Positions 12,313-26,103 of a stretch of 55,823 bases of DNA are shown here, one piece after another. A program made the position numbers and the translations under genes. Source of the DNA: Lingula anatina (lineage: Eukaryota > Brachiopoda > Lingulata > Lingulida > Lingulidae). Below the pieces are notes generated by a model that was not told the origin of the DNA, searched no databases, and saw only the letters and a program-made list of their open reading frames with translations. The stretch is from NCBI RefSeq assembly GCF_001039355.2, contig NW_019775873.1, positions 64,001 to 119,823 on the forward strand, in the 5' to 3' direction. Numbering within the stretch: position 1 is the first letter of the stretch; each line of letters starts with the position of its first letter.

Positions 12313-13395
12313 AGCAATACTATAAAGATGAAAGCGCCAAGACGTCTCTGCGGCGGCCCACACATATCTGTCCTTTGATCTTAGTTTTTTATTGCAAAGA
12401 CAACCTTTGCTTTGACCACGTGGCGTATATTCTAGACACTGTAATCAACAATATAGATATCAGATTGTATGCATAGTGCCCCAATATAGTTAGTACTTTG
12501 CAGAACATGTTTAAATAAACTTTTCCTTTTTAGTCCTTTCTTTGTTGCAGTTTCTTGGAATTGCACGCGTGTTAATAATTGTCCTTCACTTCATGAATCT
12601 AATCGCAAAATTTATCAAAATTACATATGACGCTTGAAGCCATCGTACAAATGATCCAATAAGACACCTCATCCATTTCATGTTTCAAAAGATGCACGAC
12701 TGATTGATTTTTTATTATCTCATTTTCTATAACAATAAATAAATAAATAAAATCATGTATCCTGAAATGTTTTGAAAAAATTGTATTTTCCACTATCATC
12801 ACAATCTATTAGACCACAAGTATGATAGACAAAAGACAACACACTTACCAAATAGGATCTCATATATTCTGTATCCTACATGAAGCTAGTCTTCTCTTAA
12901 AATATGATGACACCTATATCTTGTATTCTCCATTAACACGTGCTACCTTTTCGCTGTACAGCGCCATCAATGCCTCTTCGTGCCTTCATTCCGGTGATTA
13001 TAGCCCATTAGACAGCCACTCACGGCAATATTGAAATCCAATTGTCCCTTGCCATACGATGGTGCATGCACATGCGCACTTTGCTTGATTCTGTTAAGTC
13101 AACAGATGTTCTGACCAGAACTAGCAAATGACATTTAAAGTATGTTGAACCTTTTCCGATTTCATCCACAGTCTAAAAATGATGGGCCCCATACCCAAAC
13201 TAATCATCTAACATACAGCTATTAGAAATTAATTAAAATTAGAATTGTATATAGATTTTACTTTTTTAAGCCAAACTTTGTGAACATCTTCTAAATGTCG
13301 GTTTGCGGTTCGTGAACAAAATTCAAGATTTACGATAGAACTTGCTTTTTTTGTAGCAGGCATTTTTGCCACCAGAATCAGTTCGATAAGCAATG
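12313..13395. repeat. Repeated block, copy 1 (cut by assembly gap)
   Basis: It begins at AGCAATACTATAAAGATG and is nearly identical to 13982-15079. From 12535 on it is also nearly identical to 19657-20517. It shares with copy 3, against copy 2, the readings ACATATGACGC, AATCTATTAGACC and ATTTAAAGTATG and a shorter AAAT repeat. It ends in the 586-N gap. No coding region is recognised; the short frames repeated in all copies have no homology I know. Confidence 0.9.
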
Positions 13396-13981
13396 NNNNN
13401 NNNNNNNNNNNNNNNNNNNNNNNNNNNNNNNNNNNNNNNNNNNNNNNNNNNNNNNNNNNNNNNNNNNNNNNNNNNNNNNNNNNNNNNNNNNNNNNNNNNN
13501 NNNNNNNNNNNNNNNNNNNNNNNNNNNNNNNNNNNNNNNNNNNNNNNNNNNNNNNNNNNNNNNNNNNNNNNNNNNNNNNNNNNNNNNNNNNNNNNNNNNN
13601 NNNNNNNNNNNNNNNNNNNNNNNNNNNNNNNNNNNNNNNNNNNNNNNNNNNNNNNNNNNNNNNNNNNNNNNNNNNNNNNNNNNNNNNNNNNNNNNNNNNN
13701 NNNNNNNNNNNNNNNNNNNNNNNNNNNNNNNNNNNNNNNNNNNNNNNNNNNNNNNNNNNNNNNNNNNNNNNNNNNNNNNNNNNNNNNNNNNNNNNNNNNN
13801 NNNNNNNNNNNNNNNNNNNNNNNNNNNNNNNNNNNNNNNNNNNNNNNNNNNNNNNNNNNNNNNNNNNNNNNNNNNNNNNNNNNNNNNNNNNNNNNNNNNN
13901 NNNNNNNNNNNNNNNNNNNNNNNNNNNNNNNNNNNNNNNNNNNNNNNNNNNNNNNNNNNNNNNNNNNNNNNNNNNNNNNNN
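13396..13981. other. Assembly gap (586 N)
   Basis: A run of undetermined bases. The sequence after the gap restarts the block found before it, so the gap joins two versions of the same locus. Open frames drawn through the N run are not real. Confidence 1.
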
Positions 13982-14402
13982 AGCAATACTATAAAGATGA
14001 AAGCGCCAAGACGTCTCTGCGGCGGCCCACACATATCTGTCCTTTGATCTTAGTTTTTTATTGCAAAGACAACCTTTGCTTTGACCACGTGGCGTATATT
14101 CTAGACACTGTAATCAACAATATAGATATCAGATTGTATGCATAGTGCCCCAATATAGTTAGTACTTTGCAGAACATGTTTAAATAAACTTTTCCTTTTT
14201 AGCCCTTTCTTTGTTGCAGTTTCTTGGAATTGCACGCGTGTTAATAATTGTCCTTCACTTCATGAATCTAATCGCAAAATTTATCAAAATTACATGACGC
14301 TTGAAGCCATCGTACAAATGATCCAATAAGACACCTCATCCATTTCATGTTTCAAAAGATGCACGACTGATTGATTTTTTATTATCTCATTTTCTATAAC
14401 AA

Positions 14403-14433
<31 letters not shown>

Positions 14434-15315
14434 AATCATGTATCCTGAAATGTTTGGAAAAAATTGTAATTTTCCACTATCATCACAATCTATGAGACCA
14501 CAAGTATGATAGACAAAAGACAACACACTTACCAAATAGGATCTCATATATTCTGTATCCTACATGAAGCTAGTCTTCTCTTAAAATATGATGACACCTA
14601 TATCTTGTATTCTCCATTAACACGTGCTACCTTTTCGCTGTACAGCGCCATCAATGCCTCTTCGTGCCTTCATTCCGGTGATTATAGCCCATTAGACAGC
14701 CACTCACGGCAATATTGAAATCCAATTGTCCCTTGCCATACGATGGTGCATGCACATGCGCACTTTGCTTGATTCTGTTAAGTCAACAGATGTTCTGACC
14801 AGAACTAGCAAATGACATTTACAGTATGTTGAACCTTTTCCGATTTCATCCACAGTCTAAAAATGATGGGCCCCATACCCAAACTAATCATCTAACATAC
14901 AGCTATTAGAAATTAATTAAAATTAGAATTGTATATAGATTTTACTTTTTTAAGCCAAACTTTGTGAACATCTTCTAAATGTCGGTTTGCGGTTCGTGAA
15001 CAAAATTCAAGATTTACGATAGAACTTGCTTTTTTTGTAGCAGGCATTTTTGCCACCAGAATCAGTTCGATAAGCAATGCGCTTGCATACGTGCGTGTGT
15101 GTGTGTTTGTAGGGGGGGGGGGTGTGCATGGGTACGCGAGTATCTTTCCCTAAAACGTTTTGATCGCTGCTTTGCACGAACCACCAACCTGTTAAATCCT
15201 AGAAATACAAAAGTGATTTTGTGCGCTTAGCAGTAATCTTGAAAACAGCGCTAGGATGGCCTACACCACTAACTCCGGTAAACTTATCAGTGAGCTTCTT
15301 CCAAGGTAGTCCTTA

Positions 15316-15411
15316 TCCTGATAGGTTTGCGGTGAGGAAGCTGATGACAACGAGTGCTGACGCTCGACACGACAAAAACAAATATCCTATAATCAGCAAT
15401 AAGAACAGCAT
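15316..15411 (-). other. Short ORF resembling a secretory signal peptide
   Basis: Minus-strand ATG at 15411 opens a 32-codon frame that begins MLFLLLIIGYLFLSCRASA, with a hydrophobic core and an A-x-A-like cleavage site. The same ORF is identical in copy 3 (about 20877 downwards). It lies upstream of RET on the same strand, where RET needs a signal-peptide exon. However, no GT donor in it gives the phase required by the exon at 11959, so assignment to RET is not supported. It may be chance. Confidence 0.2.
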
Positions 15412-15653
15412 TCTCTGATAATCTATAAGTGCCAGACAGCGGTTAATGGCTTTATAAGGTTCTAATAGCAACTCTGACACGTGGTATGATGAATGTTTGG
15501 GTTTGTATTGAATCTTTAGACGGGTGCCCTGACTCCCTTAAAGATTTTGAACTAAAAAAAGCAAAAATGGGGTATTATATGCCTGTATTATTTGCACTGT
15601 AAGTTTAGCGTGTCAGTGCATTCACGCACGTTTCAGATACAACACAAAATTAA

Positions 15654-15654
<1 letters not shown>

Positions 15655-15703
<49 letters not shown>

Positions 15704-15721
15704 TGTGTTGGGGGGGGGGGG
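15655..15721. repeat. (CT)n(GT)n microsatellite with G-run
   Basis: CT tract, GT tract, then a run of G. The equivalent in copy 3 (about 21093-21146) has a longer GT tract and no G-run, consistent with allelic slippage. Confidence 0.95.
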
Positions 15722-17539
15722 TGCAATATATGAGTATAAATGCATTTACAACGTGTCCTGTCATACTTAAATCTAGATCACGGACGGCAAAAATCTCTCG
15801 TTGTGTCAAAGCCCTTGAGGCACTTTCCTGTTCTCATGATGTCTGTTGTGTAACCGTCCACCTAAAGCTGTAGAATCATTGATCAACAGCAGATGTAGCC
15901 TTGTACCGTGATTACTGCAAAACACTTGACATCGCCATTTGGCCTTCTGGTACGATAGCATGCCTTCCTGCACTTAGCGAAAATTATGCCATCCAACGAC
16001 ATGTCTACGAATTGTGTGCTTATTACTTCAGACATAACCAATTAAAACAGTTTGCTTACAGCCTTACATTAAGCACATATATGTCAATAGTCAAGACGTT
16101 GTGAATACTACTAGTGTCGTTCTAATGGCTAGATCTAAAAAAAGGTGGGGAAGGTGCTTTTCAGACAAACGGTCGGATAATTTTGCTTTTAAAGCCATGC
16201 TTAATTCCCGAGATTTATTGTTGTCATAAGTGCTTCGATAAAAAAGGAATTGCTAGAAGTAATAGGCTTAAGATTAAACAAAAAAGTATTGAAATTTGAA
16301 AAAAGCAAAGACAACAAACAGAAATGAATGCACAAGAAAAGGGTTCTCCATGAACACTTTACGGTATCTATTCGAAAGGAAGTCATTAGCTGTTATTCAA
16401 AATAAACTAATTTCAACCTAAGATTCACACGTTTTTTTCTTTTATCTCAGCCTGTGCTTACTGGACTAGTCAGTTATGCTGATAACCGTCTCTTTCGTGC
16501 AGTGCCACTGTTTACTCCAGCGTCGAAGTCCAGCGGCGAAGATATTAGTATTATTACATGAAAATCAAGAAGAAAGCTAGCGCCTGTAGCGAGGTTGTAT
16601 ACTTAAGCCCTTTCCAGAATCAATTTGGGTTAACAAAGTGTTGAAAGCCATTGTCTATCTTATGCCCAGTGATATTACCTGGACCATTTGAAAAAGAATA
16701 TCGGTTACAGAGATATCGCATTCTAAAGCCTGTTCCTGAATCAATTTTGGGTTAATAGGTGCAGAAAGAGTGCACATTCAAATGAAATCGGTGGAAAAAC
16801 CAAGACCAAAACCACATATCAATGCATATGTTACATTTCATCTTTGTATATCCATACTTATGTGACCGTCTATTCTTGGAACAATTTATCTCAGAAAGAT
16901 TTTCTTTCCCACAAAGATTATAGTAACAAGCTAAAAGTACTTTTGATGTGAAAAAGACTGTATTACCTCTACTAAACAGATCTGTGGCTTTTGGCTACCA
17001 TTCAGACAAGCAGCTGCACAGAAAATAATGTTGTCTGGTTAAATTGTCTTTTTATTTAAGTCATAAGACGTGAAACATGAACATAAGCACAACCAGTTGT
17101 CTACGTTTTATTAATCAATGTATCAAATGTCTATAAGAATCCGCAAAAAAATTAGGTTATTAGGCTATATTACATATCAGATTCTTCTACTGCCCATGTT
17201 CAAGATTTTAAGGTACACGTGTAATCTGTTTAATCTACTATACATTTTGCCTTTATTGCTGTGAGGTTTGAACAGGGAAGTATGATGAGCATGGCGATGA
17301 CAAGGTAGACCTTTAAGAAATGCTATGGATCAAGAAAACGCACCACAAATGGCGCATGATACCACTGAGAATTTTTTTCTTATTGTACATGTAATTATAT
17401 CCTTAGAAAAAAAGATTTGGTAAAAATAAAAATGGATGATTTTAACTTTTGACATTTATCATGACTTCCATGATGTTCCATGACGTTCCATGTATCGACT
17501 AGTTTAAACAGTAACTTCAATGGTCGAAAAAAAATACAA

Positions 17540-18221
17540 AAAAAAAAAAAAAAAAAATACATTCAGAGCAGGCGGCACGTCGCCACAGCATTATGGGCTC
17601 GCTTGCGTTAATGTAATTCTAGTAACAAAATGACTTAAATATGATTATATATAGGTAATGATTATAGTTATGATAACACTAAATAGTACTTATTGTTGTA
17701 AAGGAGAGCAACAGGGAAGGGCACTACAGGGAAAGGCACGGGCGATATATGCGGGAAGTGATATATTAGTTGATCAAGAGAAGGAGGGTCGGGAGGGTGA
17801 ACTTATAAAAGCAATTAAGCATTATCAATTAAAAACGTCGAGACAATATCGAATATTTTATCATTCTGTCCAGTTGTTAAAGTTTTGTGGCCGTGTAGAA
17901 ACAAAGAAATCTTATCAAGCTGCGTTCTAAAATTTGTATTGTTAGCGCCCAGGACATTCTGAATAGACAAATGAAAATCACGATACTTCAACTGCCTCCG
18001 TGGGCACTGGAAGAAAAAATGGCGTATAGTCTCAGGTTTCCCACAAGAGCAGTTCGGAGAATTTACCGAGTCCCAGTTGTGGTTATATAATTGGGATTTG
18101 AACAATAGATCTACACGCGCACGGTTTAGATATTTTTCATTCTTTCTTTCTAACTTTAGGGTGGTAGTAGATAACGAACCAGAAAATAGTTCGGATTTCA
18201 GAGAATGCTTGAATAACGCGA
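17540..18221 (-). pseudogene. LINE 3' fragment (reverse transcriptase C-terminal region)
   Basis: Minus-strand reading from the N at 18222 down to 17815 gives a zinc-knuckle-like region after reverse transcriptase: CSCGKPETIRHFFFQCPRRQ, the CxC...H...C pattern common at the C-terminus of non-LTR retrotransposon ORF2 proteins. The fragment is 5'-truncated at the N join. Its 3' part ends in a homopolymer (A on plus, T on minus) around 17523-17562. The matching place in copy 3 (about 22990) lacks the insertion. The clade cannot be settled from this piece. Confidence 0.65.
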
Positions 18222-19656
18222 NTGGAAACCCATAATGTGTAATGGAAAAAGAAGGCAATGATTTGCAAAACGCGTTTGGACAAGTCGTTTTGAATAAATG
18301 AATAAGTCAAGGTTGACAATGAGCAGTAAGAAAAAATAAACCCAAAAAAATAAAAAAAGAAAACAAATAAATGAAATAATATAATATAAAAAATGACTGC
18401 AAAATAAAGTCTTCAACAGCAATGTCTACAGCACAATGAGCATATCACATATAAGTATAGCTAACAACCTGATAATGAAAAGAATACGATTTACCACAAG
18501 AGTTTTTCTTTGAAGCAAAAAGGAACGTGGGATTTTTGTTGTCTCAAATAAATAACATATTCCTATTTGTATAATAGGCATGTTGCTTATAAAATAATGA
18601 AGGTAATATTCCTGATCAAAGGTTGCCTTTTACGCAAGGCAAAAATGTAATAAGTGCATGTGACGTTCGCCCTCTACATAAGCCTAGTAATGAGATAGGA
18701 AATTTTATAAACGACTATGTAAATTTTTAGGGGGGTGGGGGGGGGGGGGGATATAGTGAAGGTCATTAGATACTAATGAATTGCAAAAGATATGTGTTAA
18801 TTAGATTCATTTGCGATCTAGTTAATTCGGAACAACATAATTATGGTTTCAGATCTTATGTACTAGCTTGAAAATCTTAGATGCGACACATTTGTATTAC
18901 CGACTTAACAGTTGATTTTATCATTTCTGGACCATCATTAATCAAGTTAGTATTTGAATTTGATCTTATTAATGGAAATGAAGAATATGTTCTTTGTTAC
19001 GGTGTCTGTCCATGTTTCATCAAATTGAAGACCTTTTAGTTATGCAAATAAAACCCAGCCTGTTGTGTACAAAGATCTTAAAGTGCTTCATGCGTAACAA
19101 AACCAACCTTATCTGGTTCTGCATGAGTCAAGCTCACTCAAACAGTTTCACGCTATATCTAAATGGATTTACTTTTAATTGAGCCACTTTAAATAGTACC
19201 TGAAGCAGAGGTATTTCCATTAAGCTTGCCAGAGAAATATCTAATAGCGCAAATGATCTGGTATGCCAACAAGGTAACAACCAAAATCAATTGTAATGTC
19301 CGGTAATGCTATTCCTATTAGCACAATTTGCTTCCGCGTTCTTGGCCGAAAAACTATACTATATTGTTTCAAAAGCATATCCTTAACTTACTAACTAGCA
19401 TTTTATGATAGACTACATGGTTTCGAAGTTGAAAAATAATGAACGAAACGTATTTTCAAACCATGCATGCAACTACGTTTCCAATGTTTTGAATATAACT
19501 GTTGTAATCACATTTTTAACCTATAGAAGCATAATGCTTACTCATTACTGTCAAACAGCCCTACGTGTCATGAATTTAATGCAGGGTTTTCTGGCGTATA
19601 GGCACATCTACAACAATAACCATTAAAAGGTACCAAGGGTAACCACAGTTAACCGN

Positions 19657-21092
19657 TCCTTTCTTTGTTGCAGTTTCTTGGAATTGCACGCGTGTTAATA
19701 ATTGTCCTTCACTTCATGAATCTAATCGCAAAATTTATCAAAATTACATATGACGCTTGAAGCCATCGTACAAATGATCCAATAAGACACCTCATCCATT
19801 TCATGTTTCAAAAGATGCACGACTGATTGATTTTTTATTATCTCATTTTCTATAACAATAAATAAATAAATAAAATCATGTATCCTGAAATGTTTTGAAA
19901 AAATTGTATTTTCCACTATCATCACAATCTATTAGACCACAAGTATGATAGACAAAAGACAACACACTTACCAAATAGGATCTCATATATTCTGTATCCT
20001 ACATGAAGCTAGTCTTCTCTTAAAATATGATGACACCTATATCTTGTATTCTCCATTAACACGTGCTACCTTTTCGCTGTACAGCGCCATCAATGCCTCT
20101 TCGTGCCTTCATTCCGGTGATTATAGCCCATTAGACAGCCACTCACGGCAATATTGAAATCCAATTGTCCCTTGCCATACGATGGTGCATGCACATGCGC
20201 ACTTTGCTTGATTCTGTTAAGTCAACAGATGTTCTGACCAGAACTAGCAAATGACATTTAAAGTATGTTGAACCTTTTCCGATTTCATCCACAGTCTAAA
20301 AATGATGGGCCCCATACCCAAACTAATCATCTAACATACAGCTATTAGAAATTAATTAAAATAAGAATTGTATATAGATTTTACTTTTTTAAGCCAAACT
20401 TTGTGAACATCTTCTAAATGTCGGTTTGCGGTTCGTGAACAAAATTCAAGATTTACGATAGAACTTGCTTTTTTTGTAGCAGGCATTTTTGCCACCAGAA
20501 TCAGTTCGATAAGCAATGTGCTTGCATACGTGCACGCGCGCGCGTGTGTGTGTGTGTGGGGGGGGGGGGGGGTGCATGAATACACGAGTATCTTCCCTAA
20601 AACGTTTTGATCGCTGCTTTGCACGAACCACCAACCTGTTAAACCCTAGAAATACAAAAGTGATTTTGTGCGCTGAGCAGTAATCTTGAAAACAGCGCTA
20701 GGATGGCCTACACCACTAACTCCGGTAAACTTATCAGTGAGCTTCTTCCAAGGTAGTCCTTATCCTGATAGGTTTGCGGTGAGGAAGCTGATGACAACGA
20801 GTGCTGACGCTCGACACGACAAAAACAAATATCCTATAATCAGCAATAAGAACAGCATTCTCTGATAATCTATAAGTGCCAGACAGCGGTTAATGGCTTT
20901 ATAAGGTTCTAATAGCAACTCTGACACGTGGTATGATGAATGTTTGGGTTTGTATTGAATCTTTAGACGGGTGCCCTGACTCCCTTAAAGATTTTGAACT
21001 AAAAAAAAAAGCAAAAATGGGGTATTACATGCCTATATTATTTGCACTGTAAGTTTAGCGTGGCAGTGCTTTCACGCACGTTTCAGATACAA

Positions 21093-21149
<57 letters not shown>

Positions 21150-23118
21150 GCAATATATGAGTAAAAATGTTTTACAACATGTCCTGCCATACTTAAATCT
21201 AGATCACGGACGGCAAAAATCTCTCGTTGTGTCAAAGCCCTTGAGGCACTTTCCTGTTCTCATGATGTCTGTTGTGTAACCGTCCACCTAAGGCTGTAGA
21301 ATCATTGATCAACAGCAGATGTAGCCTTGTACCGTGATTACTGCAAAACACTTGACATCGCCATTTGGCCTTCTGGTACGATAGCATGCCTTCCTGCACT
21401 TAGCGAAAATTATGCCATCAACGACATGTCTACGAATTGTGTGCTTATTACTTCAGACATAACCAATTAAAACAGTTTGCTTACAGCCTTACATTAAGCA
21501 CAAATATGTCAATAGTCAAGACGTTGTGAATACTACTAGTGTCGTTCTAATGGCTAGATCTAAAAAAGGAGAACGCGAGATTAGTCGTTCTTATGGCTAG
21601 ATCTAAAAAAAAAAGGGTGGGGAAGGTGATTTTCAGACAAACGGTCGGATAATTTTGCTTTTAAAGCCATGCTTAATTCCCGAGATTAATTGTTGTCATA
21701 AGTGCTTCGATAAAAAAGGAATTGCTAGAAGTGATAGGCTTAAGATTAAACAAAAAGTATTGAAATTTGAAAAAAGCAAAGACAACAAACAGAAATGAAT
21801 GCACAAGAAAAGGCTACTCCATGAACACTTTACGGTATCTATTCCAAAGGAAGCCATTAGCTGTTCTTCAAAATAAACTAATTTCAACCTAAGATTCACA
21901 CGTTTTTTTTTTCTTTTATCTCAGCCTGTGCTTACTGGACTAGTCAGTTATGCTGATAACCGTCTCTTTCGTGCAGTGCCACTGTTTACTCCAGCGTCGA
22001 AGTCCAGCGGCGGAGATATTAGTATTATTACATGAAAATCAAGAAGAAAGCTAGCGCCTGTAGCGAGGTTGTATACTTAAGCCCTTTCCAGAATCAATTT
22101 GGGTTAACAAAGTGTTGAAAGCCATTGTCTATCTTATGTCCAGTGATATTACCTGAACCATTTGAAAAAGAATATCGGTTACAGAGATGTCGCATTCTAA
22201 AGCCTGTTCCTGAATCAATTTTGGGTTAATAGGTGCAGAAAGAGTGCACATTTAAATGAAATCGGTGGAAAAACCAAGACCAAAACCACATATCAATGCA
22301 TATGTTACATTTCATCTTTGTTTATCCATACTTATGTGACCGTCTATTCTTGGAACAATTTATCTCAGAAAGATTTTCTTTCCCACAAAGATTATAGTAA
22401 CAAGCTAAAAGTACTTTTGATGTGAAAAAGACTGTATTAGCTCTGCTAAACAGATGTGTGGCTTTTGGCTACCATTCAGACAAGCAGCTGCACAGAAAAT
22501 AATGTTGTCTGGTTAAATTGTCTTTTTATTTAAGTCATAAGACGTGAAACATGAACATAAGCACAACCAGTTGTCTACGTTTTATTAATCAATGTATCAA
22601 ATGTCTATAAGAATCCACAAAAAAAAAATTAGGTTATTAGGCTATATTACATATCAGATTCTTCTACTGCCCATGTTCAAGATTTTAAGGTACACGTGTA
22701 ATCTGTTTAATCTACTATACATTTTGCCTTTATTGCTGTGAGGTTTGAACAGGGAGGTATGATGAGCATAGCGATGACAAGGTAGACCTATAAGAAATGC
22801 TATGGATCAAGAAAACGCACCACAAATGGCGCATGATACCACTGAGAATTTTTTCTTATTGTACATGTAATTATATCCCAACCAAAAGACATTTTGTAAA
22901 AAAAATGAATGATTTGTAACTTTTGATATTTAGCATGACTTAGACGTTGCATGTATCGAGTAGTTTAAACAGTAACTTCAACGGTCGAAAACAAAATAGA
23001 AACCCAAAATGTATAATGGTAAAAGAAGGTAATGATTTGGATAACGCGTTTGGACAAGTCGTTTTGAATAAATGAATAAGTCAAGGTCGACAATGAGCAG
23101 TAAGAAAAAATAAACCAA

Positions 23119-23149
<31 letters not shown>

Positions 23150-24415
23150 AATAAGATAAAAAATGACTGCAAAACAAAGTCTTCAACAGCAATGTCTACA
23201 GCACAATGAGCACATCACATATAAGTACAGCTAACAACCTGATAATGAAAAGAATACGATTTACCACAAGAGTTTTTCTTTGAAGCAAAAAGGAACGTGG
23301 GATTTTTGTGAAATATTCCTATTTGTATAATAGGCATGTTGCTTATAAAATAATGAAGGTAATATTCTTGATCAAAGGTTGCCTTTTACGCAAGGCAAAA
23401 ATATAATGAATGCATGTGACGTTCGCCCTACATAAGCCTAGTAATGAGATAAAATATTTTATAAACGACCATGTAAATTTTTAAGGGGGTGGGGGGGGGG
23501 GGGATATAGTGAAGGTCATTAGATACTAATGAATTGCAAAAGATATGTGTTAATTAGATTCATTTGCGAACAACATAATTACATAGTTAATTCGGAACAA
23601 CATAATTATGGTCTCAGATCTTATGTACTTGAAAATCTTAGATGCGACACATTTGTATCACCGACTTAACAGTTGATTTTACCATTTCTGGACCATCATT
23701 AATCAAGTTAGTATTTGAATTTGATCTTATTAATGGAAGTGAAGAATATGTTCTTTGTTACGGTGTCTGTCCATGTTTCATCAAATTGAAGACCTTTTAG
23801 TTATGCAAATAAAACCCAGCCTGTTGTGTACAAAGATCTTAAAGTGCTTCATGCGTAACAAAACCAACCTTATCTGGTTCTGCATGAGTCAAGCTCACTC
23901 AAACAGTTTCACGCTATATCTAAATGGATTTACTTTTAATTGAGCCACTTTAAATAGTACCTGAAGCAGAGGTATTTCCATTAAGCTTGCCAGAGAAATA
24001 TCTAATAGCGCAAATGATCTGGTATGCCAACAAGGTAACAACCAAAATCAATTGTAATGTCCGGTAATGCTATTCCTATTAGCACAATTTGCTTCCGCGT
24101 TCTTGGTCGAAAAACTATACTATATTGTTTCAAAAGCATATCCTTAACTTACTAACTAGCATTTTATGATAGACCACATGGTTTCGAAGTTGAAAAATAA
24201 TGAACGAAACGTATTTTCAAACCATGCATGCAACTACGTTTCCAATGTTTTGAATATAACTGTTGTAATCACATTTTGAACCTATAGAAGCATAATGCTT
24301 ACTCATTACTGTCAAACAGCCCTACGTGTCATGAATTGAATGCAGGGTTTTCTGGCGTATAGGCACATCTACAACAATAACCATTAAAAGGTACCATGGT
24401 AACCACAGTTAATCG
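19657..24415. repeat. Repeated block, copy 3
   Basis: It starts directly after an N and matches 14203-19655 (copy 2) to the end, then runs on into unique DNA after AATCG at 24415. Its first 860 bases agree with copy 1 at nearly every site where copies 1 and 2 differ. No genes are recognised; microsatellites and G-runs (20535-20572, 21093-21146, 23119-23152, about 23487-23503) vary in length from copy 2. Confidence 0.9.
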
Positions 24416-24796
24416 TTTATCGGACAAGCAAATATATGTTCCCATCCTTCTGCTTCTTTGCTATTATTATCACACATTTTCTGTGAGCTATCTGTCATTG
24501 GCATAATCTTTTAGATACACATTGTGTCATTAATTGAAAAAAAAAAGGGGAATACGAGTAGCTTGTCCTAGCTTTGGTTTCTAATAAAGCAGGGAGTACT
24601 AGTATAATTACTGAAAATCTTTTTTGTCAAAAACAATTCTTATTTATGGGGTATTGTTTGTTTTAAAAACATAATCAAAGCCCTTTTTATTTATGAGCTA
24701 TCTTCCAGATCTTTTACAGCCACATCTTCCGTTTATCATTCAATTTGTCTTTAAGTCTTTCAATTTTTGTAGATTTACATCCAAGATTCCATCAGA

Positions 24797-24945
24797 AAGA
24801 TGGCGATGAGGTGGACACCACAAGGCATGAGGAATATGAAAGAAAATCTGGAGACGGTCCATAGATCAGGAAATGAAAGTAGCAGGATAGACATGGGAAC
24901 AAACAACGTTGGCCCCAAGACAACCAGCACGAATTAAAACTGCGT
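24797..24945 (+). pseudogene. Decayed LINE ORF2 C-terminal tail
   Basis: The plus strand reads MAMRWTPQG and then, after a frameshift, KIWRRSIDQEMKVAG, a stop, and TWEQ. This is the basic RWTPxGKR...TWRRxxxxE...TW tail typical of some animal non-LTR retrotransposon ORF2 proteins. The frameshift and stop show it is dead. No upstream reverse transcriptase is visible. Confidence 0.5.
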
Positions 24946-26103
24946 TTTGTACAGTAACTATTTAGATAGCGCAGTTGTGTTATCAGTAAGAAATACCAGC
25001 ACCATTACGTTTCGGACGTTTTGTTGGTTAACTTTGTTCAGAACCTTCGCCTTGGTCACAAAAAGACAGAAGGGGTTCCTTTAAAGACAACCGAATATTT
25101 TAAGGATTTTCACAAAATTAAAGACTGAATTCAATTGAAATGAAATCTACTTTCTTTGCGTTCCACAGGATTGCCTTGACGCCATTCCAGTACATGAAAG
25201 CCTTTCAAGGCTGACACGAAAGCGTGACTGGCATGGTGGATCGTGACTATCATGTCACTATCAAATATTGTTCAGACATGTCTAGGGCGACAATTAATAA
25301 GAACCGTTTCATCTACCGGCTGCCCTGAAATAATCGTCCCGCTCATACCGATCATTCTCATGAATGAACAGAAACAATCCGCTTACAAAGTCTTCCGCTT
25401 CAGCGTTCCCTAGGGTGAAACCCTTAAGTAAATTATTCATTCCATTCCAGACTAATTAACCAGTAGCAATCAATTAAATATGTCATCCAAAGTAAGCGAT
25501 TCTTTTAATGTTAAAAACAAAGTTTATATAGCCTGGGTGAACTTAGCCCGATCATGAAGCTGATGATGGATCACATCGATGTATTTGTGCATGGGGGGAA
25601 CGTTTAACACGATTTTGTCATACTTTATAGACATCTGCGTGGAATTGATATGCCCTGACTCAGGCAATGTCCCTACAGAATAGATACACAGTGGTCTCAT
25701 TCAAGAAAACACAGCATGATGCGGTTGAGTGTAGAGCTATGTATAGCGCTCTCTTCCCAAGATGCATGAAGTAAATCGCCTACATGGCATACGGCTGGTA
25801 TCAATGAACAATGAAAACGTCAGATAAACTGAACCACATTCGTTTCATCTTGGGACAATGTGAATGCGCCCTTATTATCAGAAAACCAAAACGGCAAGCA
25901 CCCATGGGAAGTATAGAGTGTCTGTGTGGAACGCACTGGTAACTTAACGGACTAAACGGCCGGATTCAGTGGGGAAAACAAATTCAATTTCAATACCAGC
26001 AGACAGAACGGTAAACCGATTTGACAAAGCGCGTGGGCACCTTCCTTTTGAATACGAACAAGGTTTAGTTTAAAAACCGTGGTGTCAAATAGCCTCTAAT
26101 CCT
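24946..26103. other. Unique DNA, no gene recognised
   Basis: Neither strand shows a conserved domain or a convincing exon. The missing RET first exon and promoter could lie here or in the blocks to the left, but I could not identify them. Confidence 0.5.

Larger units (their letters stand above)
13982..19655. repeat. Repeated block, copy 2
   Basis: It matches copy 1 over 13982-15079 and copy 3 (19657-24415) over its length from 14203. It differs by scattered substitutions, microsatellite lengths and a LINE insertion at about 17540-18221 that copy 3 lacks. Single N characters at 18222 and 19656 mark contig joins. The block lies upstream of the visible RET exons, so it is probably RET intron 1 or 5' flanking DNA. 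Confidence 0.9.

Noticed and set aside
12599-13034. Small ORFs repeated in all three blocks (also 14290-14718 and 19722-20157)
   Set aside because: They are repeated because the DNA is repeated; no homology and lengths expected by chance in AT-rich sequence.
13229-14145. Long open frames of 218-267 codons across the gap
   Set aside because: They consist almost wholly of N bases and exist only because N cannot encode a stop.
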